A stretch of 64,000 nucleotides of DNA from Xanthomonas sp. AM6 (GCF_025665335.1 NZ_CP106869.1:956501-1020500), one strand, 5' to 3'; shown: positions 9,829 to 18,601, counted from the stretch's first letter. The notes: generated by a model from the sequence alone, not told the origin. Made by a program: numbers and translations.

Positions 9829-11739
9829 GGAACTGGCTGGACTCCAGCGGCTACGAGAGCGCGGGTGCGGGCATCGAGCAGGTTGTTTTTGCCGATGGGA
9901 CGATCTGGACGCCAGCGACCATAAAGGCGGCGGGCCTGACGACGCTGGGCACGGAAGGGAACGACACGCTGACGGGCTGGGGTGGCAACGACATTCTGTT
10001 GGGTGGCGGGGGCAACGACACATTGGACGGTGGCGCAGGCATGAACCGTCTGGAAGGCGGTGCGGGCGACGACGTACTGAGCGTGCTCTATGACTCGCAA
10101 GACAACGTGCTGGCCGGTGGGACCGGGACCGACACACTGACTGGCAGCTATGCCTCGGACACCTATCTGTTCAACAAGGGCGATGGCCGTGACACGGTGG
10201 TGGAGACTTCTTACACCAGCGGGGCGATGGACAAGATCGTGTTCGGTGAAGGCATCGCAGCCGGCAGCGTACGGGTGTTGAGAGAGGGGCGTGACGTGGT
10301 GCTGTCCGTTGGTGATGGTGCGGATGCGGTTCGGCTGAGGAACTGGCTGGACTCCAGCGGCTACGAGAGCGCGGGTGCCGGCATCGAGCAGGTTGTTTTT
10401 GCCGATGGGACGATCTGGACGCCAGCGACCATAAAGGCGGCGGGCCTGACGACGCTGGGCACGGCAGGGAACGACACGCTGACGGGCTGGGGTGGCAACG
10501 ACATTCTGTTGGGTGGCGAGGGCAACGACACATTGGACGGTGGCGCAGGCATGAACCGTCTGGAAGGCGGTGCGGGCGACGACGTACTGAGCGTGCTCTA
10601 TGACTCGCAAGACAACGTGCTGGCCGGTGGGACCGGGACCGACACACTGACCGGCAGCTATGCCTCGGACACCTATCTGTTCAACAAGGGCGATGGCCGT
10701 GACACGGTGGTGGAGACTTCTTACACCAGCGGGGCGATGGACAAGATCGTGTTCGGTGAAGGCATCGCAGCCGGCAGCGTACGGGTGTTGAGAGAGGGCG
10801 TGACGTGGTGTTGTCCGTTGGTGATGGTGCGGATGCGGTTCGGCTGAGGAACTGGCTGGACTCCAGCGGCTACGAGAGCGCGGGTGCGGGCATCGAGCAG
10901 GTTGTTTTTGCCGATGGGACGATCTGGACGCCAGCGACCATAAAGGCGGCGGGCCTGACGACGCTGGGCACGGAAGGGAACGACACGCTGACGGGCTGGC
11001 GTGGCAACGACATTCTGTTGGGTGGCGGGGGCAACGACACATTGGACGGTGGCGCAGGCATGAACCGTCTGGAAGGCGGTGCGGGCGACGACGTACTGAG
11101 CGTGCTCTATGACTCGCAGGACAACGTGCTGGCCGGTGGGACCGGGACCGACACACTGACCGGCAGCTATGCCTCGGACACCTATCTGTTCAACAAGGGC
11201 GATGGCCGTGACACGGTGGTGGAGACTTCTTACACCAGCGGGGCGATGGACAAGATCGTGTTCGGTGAAGGCATCGCAGCCGGCAGCGTACGGGTGTTGA
11301 GAGAGGGGCGTGACGTGGTGTTGTCCGTTGGTGATGGTGCGGATGCGGTTCGGCTGAGGAACTGGCTGGACTCCAGCGGCTACGAGAGCGCGGGTGCGGG
11401 CATCGAGCAGGTTGTTTTTGCCGATGGGACGATCTGGACGCCAGCGACCATAAAGGCGGCGGGCCTGACGACGCTGGGCACGGAAGGGAACGACACGCTG
11501 ACGGGCTGGGGTGGCAACGACATTCTGTTGGGTGGCGGGGGCAACGACACATTGGATGGTGGCGCAGGCATGAACCGTCTGGAAGGCGGTGCGGGCGACG
11601 ACGTACTGAGCGTGCTCTATGACTCGCAAGACAACGTGCTGGCCGGTGGGACCGGGACCGACACACTGACCGGCAGCTATGCCTCGGACACCTATCTGTT
11701 CAACAAGGGCGATGGCCGTGACACGGTGGTGGAGACTTC
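9478..11739 (+). repeat. Tandem array of near-identical 509/510-bp RTX repeat units
   Basis: The landmark aacgacattctg recurs at 9478, 9987, 10497, 11006 and 11516, giving spacings of 509, 510, 509 and 510 bp. Each unit encodes about 170 residues: three to four RTX nonapeptides, a YLFNKGDGRDTV beta-roll block and a VRLRNWLDSSG-type module. Units differ at only a few bases. Units 1 and 3 carry GAGAGAGGGCG and units 2 and 4 carry GAGAGAGGGGCG, so the G-tract alternates. The fifth copy is partial and leads into the unique C-terminus. Confidence 0.95.
9786..10847 (+). pseudogene. FrpC-like RTX protein, middle segment
   Basis: This reading frame picks up the RTX repeats one base out of phase with the first segment and overlaps it by 43 bp. 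It holds the end of repeat unit 1, all of unit 2 and most of unit 3. It then fails at the second GGG (about 10796-10798), with the same foreign tail ending in MRMRFG. The GTG at 9786 has no ribosome binding site, so independent translation is unlikely. If one G were restored at each site, the three segments would join into one protein of about 1,658 residues. The breaks may be real mutations, phase variation or sequence error in a repeat array. Confidence 0.8.
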
Positions 11740-12049
11740 GACTTACAGCGGCGCTACGGATCGTATTGTCTTTGACAAGGATCTTGCTGTAGACGACACC
11801 TTCTTCAGCAGATCCGGAAACGATCTGGCCATCACCATTCGGGGAAGCGACGATCAGCTGACCGTCTCTGGTTGGTTTTCTTCCAGCTCCCGCCAAGTCG
11901 AGTATTTGCAGTTCAAGGACAAGACTGTCGCGTCTAGCGAAGTGGCCGCCTTGATCGCTGCAATGGCCACTACCAGCTCCTCGTCCGCACCGTTGGTATC
12001 TTCCAACTCTCAAGAAGCAAAGCTGTTGGTTGCCAGTTCAATAGTCTGA
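10805..12049 (+). pseudogene. FrpC-like RTX protein, C-terminal segment with T1SS signal
   Basis: This 414-codon frame contains the end of repeat unit 3, unit 4 (with the in-frame GGGG) and the partial fifth copy. A non-repeated C-terminus follows from about 11740. That end has a second YLQFKDKTV-type block and a Ser/Ala-rich tail ending LLVASSIV, typical of uncleaved C-terminal type I secretion signals. No credible start or ribosome binding site was found for this segment. It belongs to the gene that begins at 7075. The only secretion signal of the locus lies here, so loss of frame upstream would block export of the whole protein. A strong terminator follows 36 bp later. Confidence 0.82.
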
Positions 12050-12085
12050 AACTGCTTCTCAGTCCTTGCATGAGTTGTAACTAAG

Positions 12086-12116
12086 GAGGCCCCGCTGACG
12101 CGGGGCCTCTGTTTTT
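12086..12116 (+). terminator. Intrinsic terminator of the RTX operon
   Basis: A perfect 10-bp stem, GAGGCCCCGC with its complement, closes a TGAC loop and is followed by TGTTTTT. It lies 36 bp after the RTX stop codon and closes the exporter-RTX transcription unit. Confidence 0.93.
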
Positions 12117-12276
12117 ATGGGTGCTCCCTCTTCTGGGATCGGCATCTGCGGTAAGCAATCACGAATAGCAACCTTTTCGCTTCCGCTAGGGATGCTTGAC
12201 GTTGCGGTGATCCTCCCCGATTCACGATTCTGGCGGCCTTCGAGTCTCGATAGCGCCACGAGTACTCGACACCCTC

Positions 12277-12282
12277 TAGAAT
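12277..12282 (+). promoter_or_regulatory. -10 box TAGAAT placing the rsgA start at the transcript end
   Basis: TAGAAT ends exactly six bases before the rsgA ATG, the usual distance from a -10 box to the first transcribed base. There is no ribosome binding site. This suggests a leaderless mRNA beginning at or next to the ATG. Confidence 0.55.
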
Positions 12283-12288
12283 CCGCTC

Positions 12289-13389
12289 ATGACTTCCCCC
12301 CAGATCGACTTCGACGCGCTGCGCCCCATCGGCTGGCCCTGGCCCGGCATGCCGGAAGAACCGGCCTGGCTGGCGGCGATGGCCGCGCATCCGCTGGCGC
12401 GGCCGGTGCGGGTCAGCGAGCAGCACCGCACCGGCTACGTGGTGGCCGATGCGGTGGATACCGGGTTCAAGGTCGAGTCGCTGCCGGAATGGCAGCGGCC
12501 GCGCTTTCCCAGCCACGAGCGGGCGGCGGTCGGCGACTGGGTGTTGCTGGAGGACGACAAGCGCATCGTGGCATTGCTGCCGCGACGCACCGCGATCAAG
12601 CGCGGCGCGGCCGGGGAGCACTACCACCAGCAGGTGATCGCAGCCAACATCGATACGGTGTTCATCGTCTGCGGCCTGGATGCGGACTTCAATCCGCGGC
12701 GCATCGAGCGCTATCTGCTGCTGGTCGGCGGCGGTGGCGCCGAGCCGGTGGTGATCCTGACCAAGGCCGATCTCACCGAGTACGCGGACGATGCGCTGGC
12801 GGTGCTGGAGGAACTGGCCGCGCAGAACATTCCCCTGCTGACCGTCAACGCCAAGGACGCCGACAGCGTGGCGGCGCTGCGGCCGTGGCTGGGCGCGGGG
12901 CGCACCGCGGTGCTGGTCGGTTCGTCCGGCGCCGGCAAGTCCACCCTCACCAACACCTTGCTCGGGGTGCAGAAGATGCGCACCGCGGCGGTGCGCGAGA
13001 ACGATTCGCGCGGCCGCCACACCACCACGCACCGGGCGCTGCTGCCGCTGCCGTCCGGCGCCTGCCTGATCGACACGCCGGGCATGCGCGAGCTCAAGCC
13101 CACCGGCGAGGAGGACCTGGCCGAGGGCGGGTTCGCCGACATCGAGGCGCTGGCGGCGCAGTGCCGTTTCAACGATTGCGCGCACCAGGCCGAGCCGGGC
13201 TGCGCGGTGCAGGCGGCGATCGAGCGCGGCGAGATCGACGAGGCGCGGCTGGCCAACTACATGAAGCTGCGCGAGGAGGTCGCCGGCGCGGCCGGCAAGC
13301 TGGCGCAGCGCCAGGCGCAGAACGCGGCTGCCGGCAGGTCGGGCAAGCCCGGCGGCAAGCGCCCGCCGCCGCGCAACCAGCGCCGCTGA
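12289..13389 (+). CDS. rsgA: Ribosome small-subunit-dependent GTPase A
   Basis: RsgA is a GTPase that binds the 30S subunit late in its assembly and helps mature the decoding centre. The 366-residue protein has an N-terminal OB fold. It then has a circularly permuted GTPase domain with G4 TKAD (158-161) before G1 GSSGAGKST (211-219) and G3 DTPG (262-265). A C-terminal zinc module with Cys/His ligands (CRFNDCAH and a later Cys) follows near 290-305. A lysine- and proline-rich tail ends the protein. The motif order is diagnostic of the RsgA/YjeQ family. The start coincides with a probable leaderless transcript. Confidence 0.96.
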   Translation: MTSPQIDFDALRPIGWPWPGMPEEPAWLAAMAAHPLARPVRVSEQHRTGYVVADAVDTGFKVESLPEWQRPRFPSHERAAVGDWVLLEDDKRIVALLPRRTAIKRGAAGEHYHQQVIAANIDTVFIVCGLDADFNPRRIERYLLLVGGGGAEPVVILTKADLTEYADDALAVLEELAAQNIPLLTVNAKDADSVAALRPWLGAGRTAVLVGSSGAGKSTLTNTLLGVQKMRTAAVRENDSRGRHTTTHRALLPLPSGACLIDTPGMRELKPTGEEDLAEGGFADIEALAAQCRFNDCAHQAEPGCAVQAAIERGEIDEARLANYMKLREEVAGAAGKLAQRQAQNAAAGRSGKPGGKRPPPRNQRR

Positions 13390-13411
13390 CGCTGCCTCCG
13401 CCACGCTCGCG

Positions 13412-14665
13412 ATGACCGCGCTGCCCGCCGACATCCTGCACCACGCCGCGCTGGATGCGCGCTTGGTCAAGGCGGTGCGCGGCATCCGCCTGCTGGCGCT
13501 GGCGAGCTGGCCGGCGGCGCTGCAGGCGCCGTTCCTGGATAGCGTGGCGCGCGGCCAGCCGCAGCTGCCGCAGGTGCAGTGCCCGCGGCTGGAATTCGCC
13601 GACACGCGCCGCGAGCTGGCCGCGATCGGCCAGGCGGCCGATCCGGCGCATCCGCTCGGCGCCTATCTGCAGGCCTCGGCGCGCAGCTGGGACCTGGCCG
13701 CGGCCTTGCTGGAATCGCTGGGCACGCCGGCGGTCGGCAACTACTCGGCGCAGCTGTTCGGCGCGCCCGAGGACCCGATGCCCGGGCACGGCCCGACCAC
13801 CCGCGACGCCGCGCGCCATTTCATCCATATCGCGCAGGAGCTGGATCGCGAACTGCTGTCGGCCGAGGAACAGGTGCCGGTGTCGGCCAGTGCGCTGCGC
13901 CTGCAACTGCAGCAGGACCTGGACGGATTCTTCGGCAAGCGGGTGATCGCGGTCGAGCTGGATCCGGAGTTGCTGGCCAAGGCCGCGGCCGGCGCGCACC
14001 GCATCCGCCTGCGCTCGGGTGCTTCCTTCAGCGACTACGACCGCGCCCAGCTGTTCCACCACGAGGCGCTGGTGCATTCGCTGACCGCGCTCAACGGCCG
14101 CGAGCAGGTGCATCTGCCGAGCCTGGCGCTGTCCTCGCCGCGGGTCACCGCGACCCAGGAGGGACTGGCGACCTTCGCCGAGCAGATCACCGGCAGCATC
14201 GACATCGCGCGGATGAAGCGGATCAGCCTGCGCATCGAGGCGATCGCGCTGGCGCGCGACGGCGCCGACTTCATCGAGGTGTTCCGCTATTTCGATGCGG
14301 CCGGGCAATCGCCGGCGGAGAGCTTCTCCTCGGCGCAACGCGTGTTCCGCGGCGTGCCCACGAGCGGCGGCGCCGCGTTCACCAAGGACACGGTGTACCT
14401 GCGCGGGCTGGTGTCGGTGCACACCTTCTTCCGCCAGGCCCTGCAGCGCGACCGCCTGCCGCTGTGCCGCTGGCTGTTCGCCGGCAAGATGGCGCTGGAG
14501 GACGTGGCCGCGTTCGCGCCGCTGTTCGAGGCCGGGGTGTTGGCGCCGCCGCGCTGGCTGCCGGACTGGGTGGCGCGCGCCAGCGGCCTGGCCGGGATGC
14601 TGGCGTTCTCGCTGTTCGCCAACCGCATCCGCATGGACCAGCTGGACGGCGCCGACGGCGCCTGA
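13412..14665 (+). CDS. QEGLA-motif DUF1704 protein, probable zinc metallopeptidase
   Basis: This 417-residue protein belongs to the family annotated in bacteria as flavohemoglobin expression-modulating QEGLA motif protein. It has an HExxxH site, His217-Glu218-x3-His222, in FHHEALVH. The motif QEGLA is at 249-253. The same pair of motifs defines the DUF1704 family that includes the eukaryotic tubulin tyrosine carboxypeptidases MATCAP. A metal-dependent peptidase activity is therefore likely, though the substrate in bacteria is not known. No signal peptide or membrane helix is evident. It lies 22 bp after rsgA on the same strand and is probably co-transcribed with it. Confidence 0.85.
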   Translation: MTALPADILHHAALDARLVKAVRGIRLLALASWPAALQAPFLDSVARGQPQLPQVQCPRLEFADTRRELAAIGQAADPAHPLGAYLQASARSWDLAAALLESLGTPAVGNYSAQLFGAPEDPMPGHGPTTRDAARHFIHIAQELDRELLSAEEQVPVSASALRLQLQQDLDGFFGKRVIAVELDPELLAKAAAGAHRIRLRSGASFSDYDRAQLFHHEALVHSLTALNGREQVHLPSLALSSPRVTATQEGLATFAEQITGSIDIARMKRISLRIEAIALARDGADFIEVFRYFDAAGQSPAESFSSAQRVFRGVPTSGGAAFTKDTVYLRGLVSVHTFFRQALQRDRLPLCRWLFAGKMALEDVAAFAPLFEAGVLAPPRWLPDWVARASGLAGMLAFSLFANRIRMDQLDGADGA

Positions 14666-14674
14666 GCCGCCAAG

Positions 14675-14781
14675 CGGACGATGCCCGCATGCCGCACGTG
14701 TGCGGTCCAACTGCGTGTGGTGGCCAGGCGCAAGCGCGGCAGCCGCTTCGCGGGCATGCGTGCGAAGCCGGGCATCGTCCG
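14675..14781. repeat. Imperfect nested inverted repeat between convergent genes
   Basis: A perfect 13-bp inverted repeat (14675-14687 with 14769-14781) encloses about 80 bp. A second, imperfect inverted match inside it (CCCGCATGC with GCATGCG-type sequence) extends the pairing. The element lies in the gap between the QEGLA gene and the convergent reductase gene and could form a long stem-loop. There is no T-tract, so a simple intrinsic terminator is not supported. Confidence 0.6.
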
Positions 14782-14843
14782 CAGCCGGGCGCTGGAGCCG
14801 CCCTGCCGTGCAGGCGCGGCATCGCGCAGCGCGCACCGTCGCG

Positions 14844-15584
14844 TCATGCCATGTGCAGGCCGCCGTTGACCGCGTAGTCGGCGCCGGTGACGTAGGCGGC
14901 TTCGTCGGAGGTCAGCCAGCCGCACAGCGCGGCCACTTCCTCGGGCTTGCCGAGCCGGCGCAGCGGCACCGAGGTCGCCAGCCGGTCGAGCACGTCCGGC
15001 GGGAAGCTGCTGATCGAGGCGCTGGCGATGTAGCCGGGCGACACCGTGTTGACGGTGACCCCGCGCGAGGCCACTTCCTGCGCCAGCGCGCGGCTGAAGC
15101 CCTGCATCGCGGCCTTGGCGGTGGCGTAGTTGATCTGCCCGATCTGGCCCTTCTGCGCGCTGACCGCGCCGATGTTGACGATGCGTCCCCAACCGCGCGT
15201 GGTCATGCCGTCCACCACCTGCTTGGTGATGTTGAACAGCGAGTTGAGGTTGCTGGCGATCACCGCCTGCCAGTCCTCGCGGCTCATCTGCCGGAACAGC
15301 GTGTCGCGGCTGCCGCCGGCGTTGTTGACCAGCACGTCGATCTCGCCGACCTCGGCCCTGACCTTGGCGAACGCGGCGACGGTGGAGTCCCAGTCGGTGG
15401 CGTTGCCTTCGGAGGCGACGAAGTCGAAGCCCAGCTCGCGTTGCTCGCGCAGCCATGCCGCCTTGCGCGGCGAATTGGGGCCGCAGCCGGCGACCACGGT
15501 GTGCCCGTTGCGGGCCAGCTTCTGGCAGATCGCGGTACCGATGCTGCCCATGCCGCTGGTGACGTAGGCGATTCTTAGCGTCAT
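14844..15584 (-). CDS. phbB: Acetoacetyl-CoA reductase, PhbB-type short-chain dehydrogenase
   Basis: This 246-residue NADPH-dependent SDR most resembles PhbB, which reduces acetoacetyl-CoA to (R)-3-hydroxybutyryl-CoA. It has the cofactor motif TSGMGSIG (9-16), NNAG (87-90) and the catalytic triad Ser142, Tyr153, Lys157. The C-terminal PLRRLGKPEEVA and VTGADYAVNGGLHM segments are typical of PhbB. The ATG has AGGAG seven bases upstream. No polyhydroxybutyrate synthase is nearby, so a role as a general 3-oxoacyl reductase is possible. It lies downstream of the citrate transporter on the same strand, separated by a pair of G-rich repeats. Confidence 0.85.
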   Translation of the reverse strand: MTLRIAYVTSGMGSIGTAICQKLARNGHTVVAGCGPNSPRKAAWLREQRELGFDFVASEGNATDWDSTVAAFAKVRAEVGEIDVLVNNAGGSRDTLFRQMSREDWQAVIASNLNSLFNITKQVVDGMTTRGWGRIVNIGAVSAQKGQIGQINYATAKAAMQGFSRALAQEVASRGVTVNTVSPGYIASASISSFPPDVLDRLATSVPLRRLGKPEEVAALCGWLTSDEAAYVTGADYAVNGGLHMA

Positions 15585-15601
15585 GGAAGAACTCCTTCGG
15601 A

Positions 15602-15690
15602 GTTGGGATTCGGAAGTGGGGAGTGGGAATTGGACGAGCGGAGCGGCCCTGCGCTTTTGCGCATCCCGCATCCCGAATTCCCAATCCCGG
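15602..15690. repeat. Inverted pair of GGGATT-type G-rich tracts
   Basis: A G-rich tract (15604-15632: GGGATTC, GTGGGGAG and GTGGGAATT units) faces a C-rich tract (15661-15690). The second is preceded by GCGCTTTTGCGC. The two arms flank about 28 bp and sit between the reductase start and the end of the citrate transporter. The arrangement matches the pairs at 18.5 kb and 51 kb. Confidence 0.75.
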
Positions 15691-15697
15691 GCGGCAG

Positions 15698-17023
15698 TCA
15701 ACTTGCCAGCGGAAAGAGGCCGAACAACAACCCGCCGCCCATCAGCAACAACGACACCAGCACCGCCCACTTCAACGTGAAGCGCTGGTGGTCGGCGAAG
15801 TCGACCTTGGCCAGGCCGACCAGCAGATAGGTCGAGGGCACCAGCGGGCTGAGCAGGTGCACCGGCTGCCCGGCCAGCGAGGCGCGGGCCATTTCCACCG
15901 GGGTGATGCCGTAGTGGCTGGCGGCCTCGGACAGGATCGGCAGCACGCCGAAATAGAACGCGTCGTTGGACATGAAGAAGGTGAACGGCATGCTGGCCAG
16001 CGCGGTGATCACCGCCAGGTACGGGCCCCACGCGTCGGGGATCACCGCCAGGAAGCTGCGCGACATCGCCTCGACCATGCCGGTGTTGGACAGGATGCCG
16101 GTGAACACGCCGGCGGCGAAGATCAGCGACACCACCGACAGCACGTTGCCGGCATGGTTGACCAGGCGCCGGCGCTGCTCGGCCAGGTTCGGATAGTTGA
16201 TCAGCAGCGCCAGCGCGAAGCCGATCATGAACAGCACCGGCATCGGCAGCACGCCGACCACCAGCGCCGCCATCAGCGCCAGGGTCAGCGCCAGGTTCAC
16301 CCACAGCAGCTTCGGCCGCTTGATGTCCTCGGCGTCCTCCACGGTCGGCAGCGCGTCGCCGTCGTCGGCCACGCTGCCGTCCAGCCAGCTGTCGCCGGGC
16401 AGCGCGGCCACGCCGAGCCGGCGCCGCTCCTGCATGCCCAGGTACCAGGCCAGGACCAGGATGCCGGCGATCGCCAGCGCCATCGCCGGCACCAGCGGCA
16501 CGAACACCTCGGCCGGGTCCACGTGCAGCGCGGTGGCCGCGCGCGCGGTCGGCCCGCCCCACGGGGTCAGGTTCATCACTCCGCCGGCGAGGATGGTCAC
16601 GCAGGTCATGTTCAGCGCGTTCATGCCGATGCGCCGGTACAGCGGCAGCATCGCCGACACGGTGATCATGTAGGTGGTGGAGCCGTCGCCGTCGAGCGAG
16701 ATCAGCAGCGCCAGTACCGCGGTGCCGACCACGATCTTCATCGGATCGCCCTTGACCAGGCGCAGGATGCGCCGCACCAGCGGATCGAACAGGCCGGCGT
16801 CGATCATCACCCCGAAGTACAGGATCGCGAACATCAGCATCACCCCGGTCGGGGCGATCTTCTTGATCCCTTCCAGCATCATCTCGTTGATGCCGGTGCC
16901 GAAACCGCCGGCCAGCGCGAACACGATCGGCACGATGATCAGCGCGACCAGCGGCGACAGCCGCTTGCTCATGATCAGGTACATGAAGGTGATGACCATT
17001 CCGAAACCGAGCGCGGTCAGCAT
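15698..17023 (-). CDS. citH: CitMHS-family citrate/metal-proton symporter
   Basis: This 441-residue polytopic inner-membrane protein of the CitMHS family imports citrate as a complex with a divalent cation. It has about 11-12 hydrophobic helices. Family landmarks are ALLISLDGDGSTTYMITVSAM near 105-125 and GGVMNLTPWGGPTARA near 150-165. A charged loop at about 215-245 separates the two halves. A citrate transporter named CitH is known in plant-pathogenic Xanthomonas, and this gene is probably its counterpart. It is downstream of an OprP/OprO-type porin on the same strand, and a TctDE-like two-component system is divergent from that porin. This points to citrate-responsive expression of the porin and transporter. 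Confidence 0.9.
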   Translation of the reverse strand: MLTALGFGMVITFMYLIMSKRLSPLVALIIVPIVFALAGGFGTGINEMMLEGIKKIAPTGVMLMFAILYFGVMIDAGLFDPLVRRILRLVKGDPMKIVVGTAVLALLISLDGDGSTTYMITVSAMLPLYRRIGMNALNMTCVTILAGGVMNLTPWGGPTARAATALHVDPAEVFVPLVPAMALAIAGILVLAWYLGMQERRRLGVAALPGDSWLDGSVADDGDALPTVEDAEDIKRPKLLWVNLALTLALMAALVVGVLPMPVLFMIGFALALLINYPNLAEQRRRLVNHAGNVLSVVSLIFAAGVFTGILSNTGMVEAMSRSFLAVIPDAWGPYLAVITALASMPFTFFMSNDAFYFGVLPILSEAASHYGITPVEMARASLAGQPVHLLSPLVPSTYLLVGLAKVDFADHQRFTLKWAVLVSLLLMGGGLLFGLFPLAS

Positions 17024-17104
17024 GGGAGTTCCTCAGGGTGGCGCGTGAAAAAAATCGAACCCGGCAGCAGGAGCGGGCAGCCGTAGACCGCAAGCCGATA
17101 ACGC

Positions 17105-17161
17105 ATCAAATCGCGTAATCCCGCTTTTGCGATTCCCCAATCCCCAATCCCCAATCCCGGC
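17105..17161. repeat. GGGATT-type tract (C-rich on + strand) with GCTTTTGCG motif
   Basis: The motif CCCGCTTTTGCGATT leads into four consecutive CCCCAAT units, ending two bases before the porin stop codon. It is in the 140-bp gap between the porin and the citrate transporter, which lie on the same transcript. Confidence 0.75.
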
Positions 17162-17163
17162 TT

Positions 17164-18363
17164 TCAGAAGTCATACTGAAAACGCCCCGTAATCGCTCGG
17201 GTGTGGTCGAGCGTGGTGCCGGCCAGGCGGTCGCGGTTGCGGCTGTCGATCAGGTTCAGCATCAGCCGCAGGTTCGGCTTGAGGTACCAGTTGCCGGCCA
17301 GCGTCCACGACGCGGTGGAGGCATCGAGGAAATCCGCCTGGCCGTCCAGGTGCTGCGTGCCCCACATGCGGTCGTAGCGCAGCGCCAGTTCGAACGCGCC
17401 GTGCGGACTGTCGACCTGCTTGATGCGGGTGAAGCGCCCGGTCTTGCTGTCGTAGCGGCGCGATTCGCCGGTGGCGAACCAGCTGACGAAGCCGTACGCG
17501 GACAGCACCTGCGCACGCTGCGCGCCGTCGTCGAACAGGCCGCCGCTGAATTCGCCCTGCCACGACAGCGGGCCGCGCACCTGCGCGTATTCCAGCGACC
17601 ACTTGTCCACGTCGGTATCGCGGCCGTCGGCGAAGCGCGCCAGGGTGATGCGGCTGTCGTCGGACAGGTGCCCGGCCGGACGCGGGCGGATGCTCAGCGC
17701 CGGCGCGCCGTTGGCGCCGGGATGGTCGTAGCGCTCGTGCGCCAGCGACAGGCCCAGGTGCAGCACGTCGCCGTCGCGCGCGCCCGGCGCCCAGGTGCCG
17801 CGGCCACCGAACGCATCGCCCTTGATATTGGATACGTCGATGCTTTCCAGGCTGTAGACGCTGGCCGCCCAGGTGTAGTCCGTGCCGGCCGCCTGCCACG
17901 ACACCGCCTTGCGGTACAGCGGCGCCAGCGTGCTGGCCGCGCCGCTGCGTTCCAGGAACTGGCCGAAGTTGGAGCCGGTGCGGTCGTCCAGCGAGAAATA
18001 CTGCTTGAACTGGCCGACGCTCAGCGTGCCGGCATCGAACTTGCGGGTCAGGTAGACATCCTTGGCCTCGATGCCCTTGCCGTTGAAATCGTCCTGCAGC
18101 CCGGCGAAATCGCCTTCGATCTTGTAGCCGAAGCCGAAGAACTTGCCGGACACGTCGATCCACAGCCGGCGGATCTCGGTGTCGTCGGGATTGGGCGTGC
18201 CGCGGCCGTCGTTGTCGAACTGGGCGAAGTCCCAGTGCAGGCGGCCGCCGAGTTCGGCGGTGACCGGGCCCTCGTCCCCGCCCTCGGCGGCCCGCGCCAA
18301 TGCGGGCAGGGACAACAAGGCGCAGGCGCAAGCGCCGCACAGGCTCAGTTTCTTCAGGTCCAC
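17164..18363 (-). CDS. OprP/OprO-family outer-membrane porin (citrate-linked)
   Basis: This is a 399-residue porin of the phosphate-selective porin O/P family. An N-terminal signal peptide (about 1-27, ending LARAAEG) and a C-terminal phenylalanine (GRFQYDF) are typical of 16-strand trimeric porins. The start is a GTG with GGAGGG four bases upstream (18363). A longer open frame reaching 18660 would pass through the G-rich repeat and is not credible. Despite the family name, many Xanthomonas members serve organic acids. The position just upstream of a citrate symporter and divergent from a TctD-like regulator suggests uptake of tricarboxylates. Confidence 0.88.
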   Translation of the reverse strand: MDLKKLSLCGACACALLSLPALARAAEGGDEGPVTAELGGRLHWDFAQFDNDGRGTPNPDDTEIRRLWIDVSGKFFGFGYKIEGDFAGLQDDFNGKGIEAKDVYLTRKFDAGTLSVGQFKQYFSLDDRTGSNFGQFLERSGAASTLAPLYRKAVSWQAAGTDYTWAASVYSLESIDVSNIKGDAFGGRGTWAPGARDGDVLHLGLSLAHERYDHPGANGAPALSIRPRPAGHLSDDSRITLARFADGRDTDVDKWSLEYAQVRGPLSWQGEFSGGLFDDGAQRAQVLSAYGFVSWFATGESRRYDSKTGRFTRIKQVDSPHGAFELALRYDRMWGTQHLDGQADFLDASTASWTLAGNWYLKPNLRLMLNLIDSRNRDRLAGTTLDHTRAITGRFQYDF

Positions 18364-18478
18364 GTACCCTCCCAGGTGCGCGCAGCGCGTCGATGAGTCG
18401 GTCGCCTGCACCGTAGGGCGCAGGCCAGCGTGGCTGCAGCCTAGTGCGGCGTTGCTGTCATCGACCTGTCGGTGGGGG

Positions 18479-18601
18479 CCGGGATTCGGGATTCGGGATT
18501 GGGGATTCGTAAGAACACCGCGCGTCGCTGTTTCCTTTGGCGAAGGCGCGGTAGCATCCGCCGGCCGAATCGCTTTTGCGAATCCCCAATCCCGAATCCC
18601 A
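18479..18601. repeat. Inverted pair of GGGATT-type tracts abutting a regulator start
   Basis: Four GGGATT units (18480-18512) face three C-rich units (18576-18601) preceded by CGCTTTTGCGAATCCCC. They flank about 60 bp of the divergent region between the porin and the TctD-like gene. The right arm touches the ATG at 18602, so the repeat occupies the position where a ribosome binding site would be expected. Confidence 0.8.

Noticed and set aside
9702-11156. Minus-strand 484-codon frame across the RTX repeats
   Set aside because: It is the antisense of the tandem repeat array and repeats only because the array does; there is no start signal or known domain.
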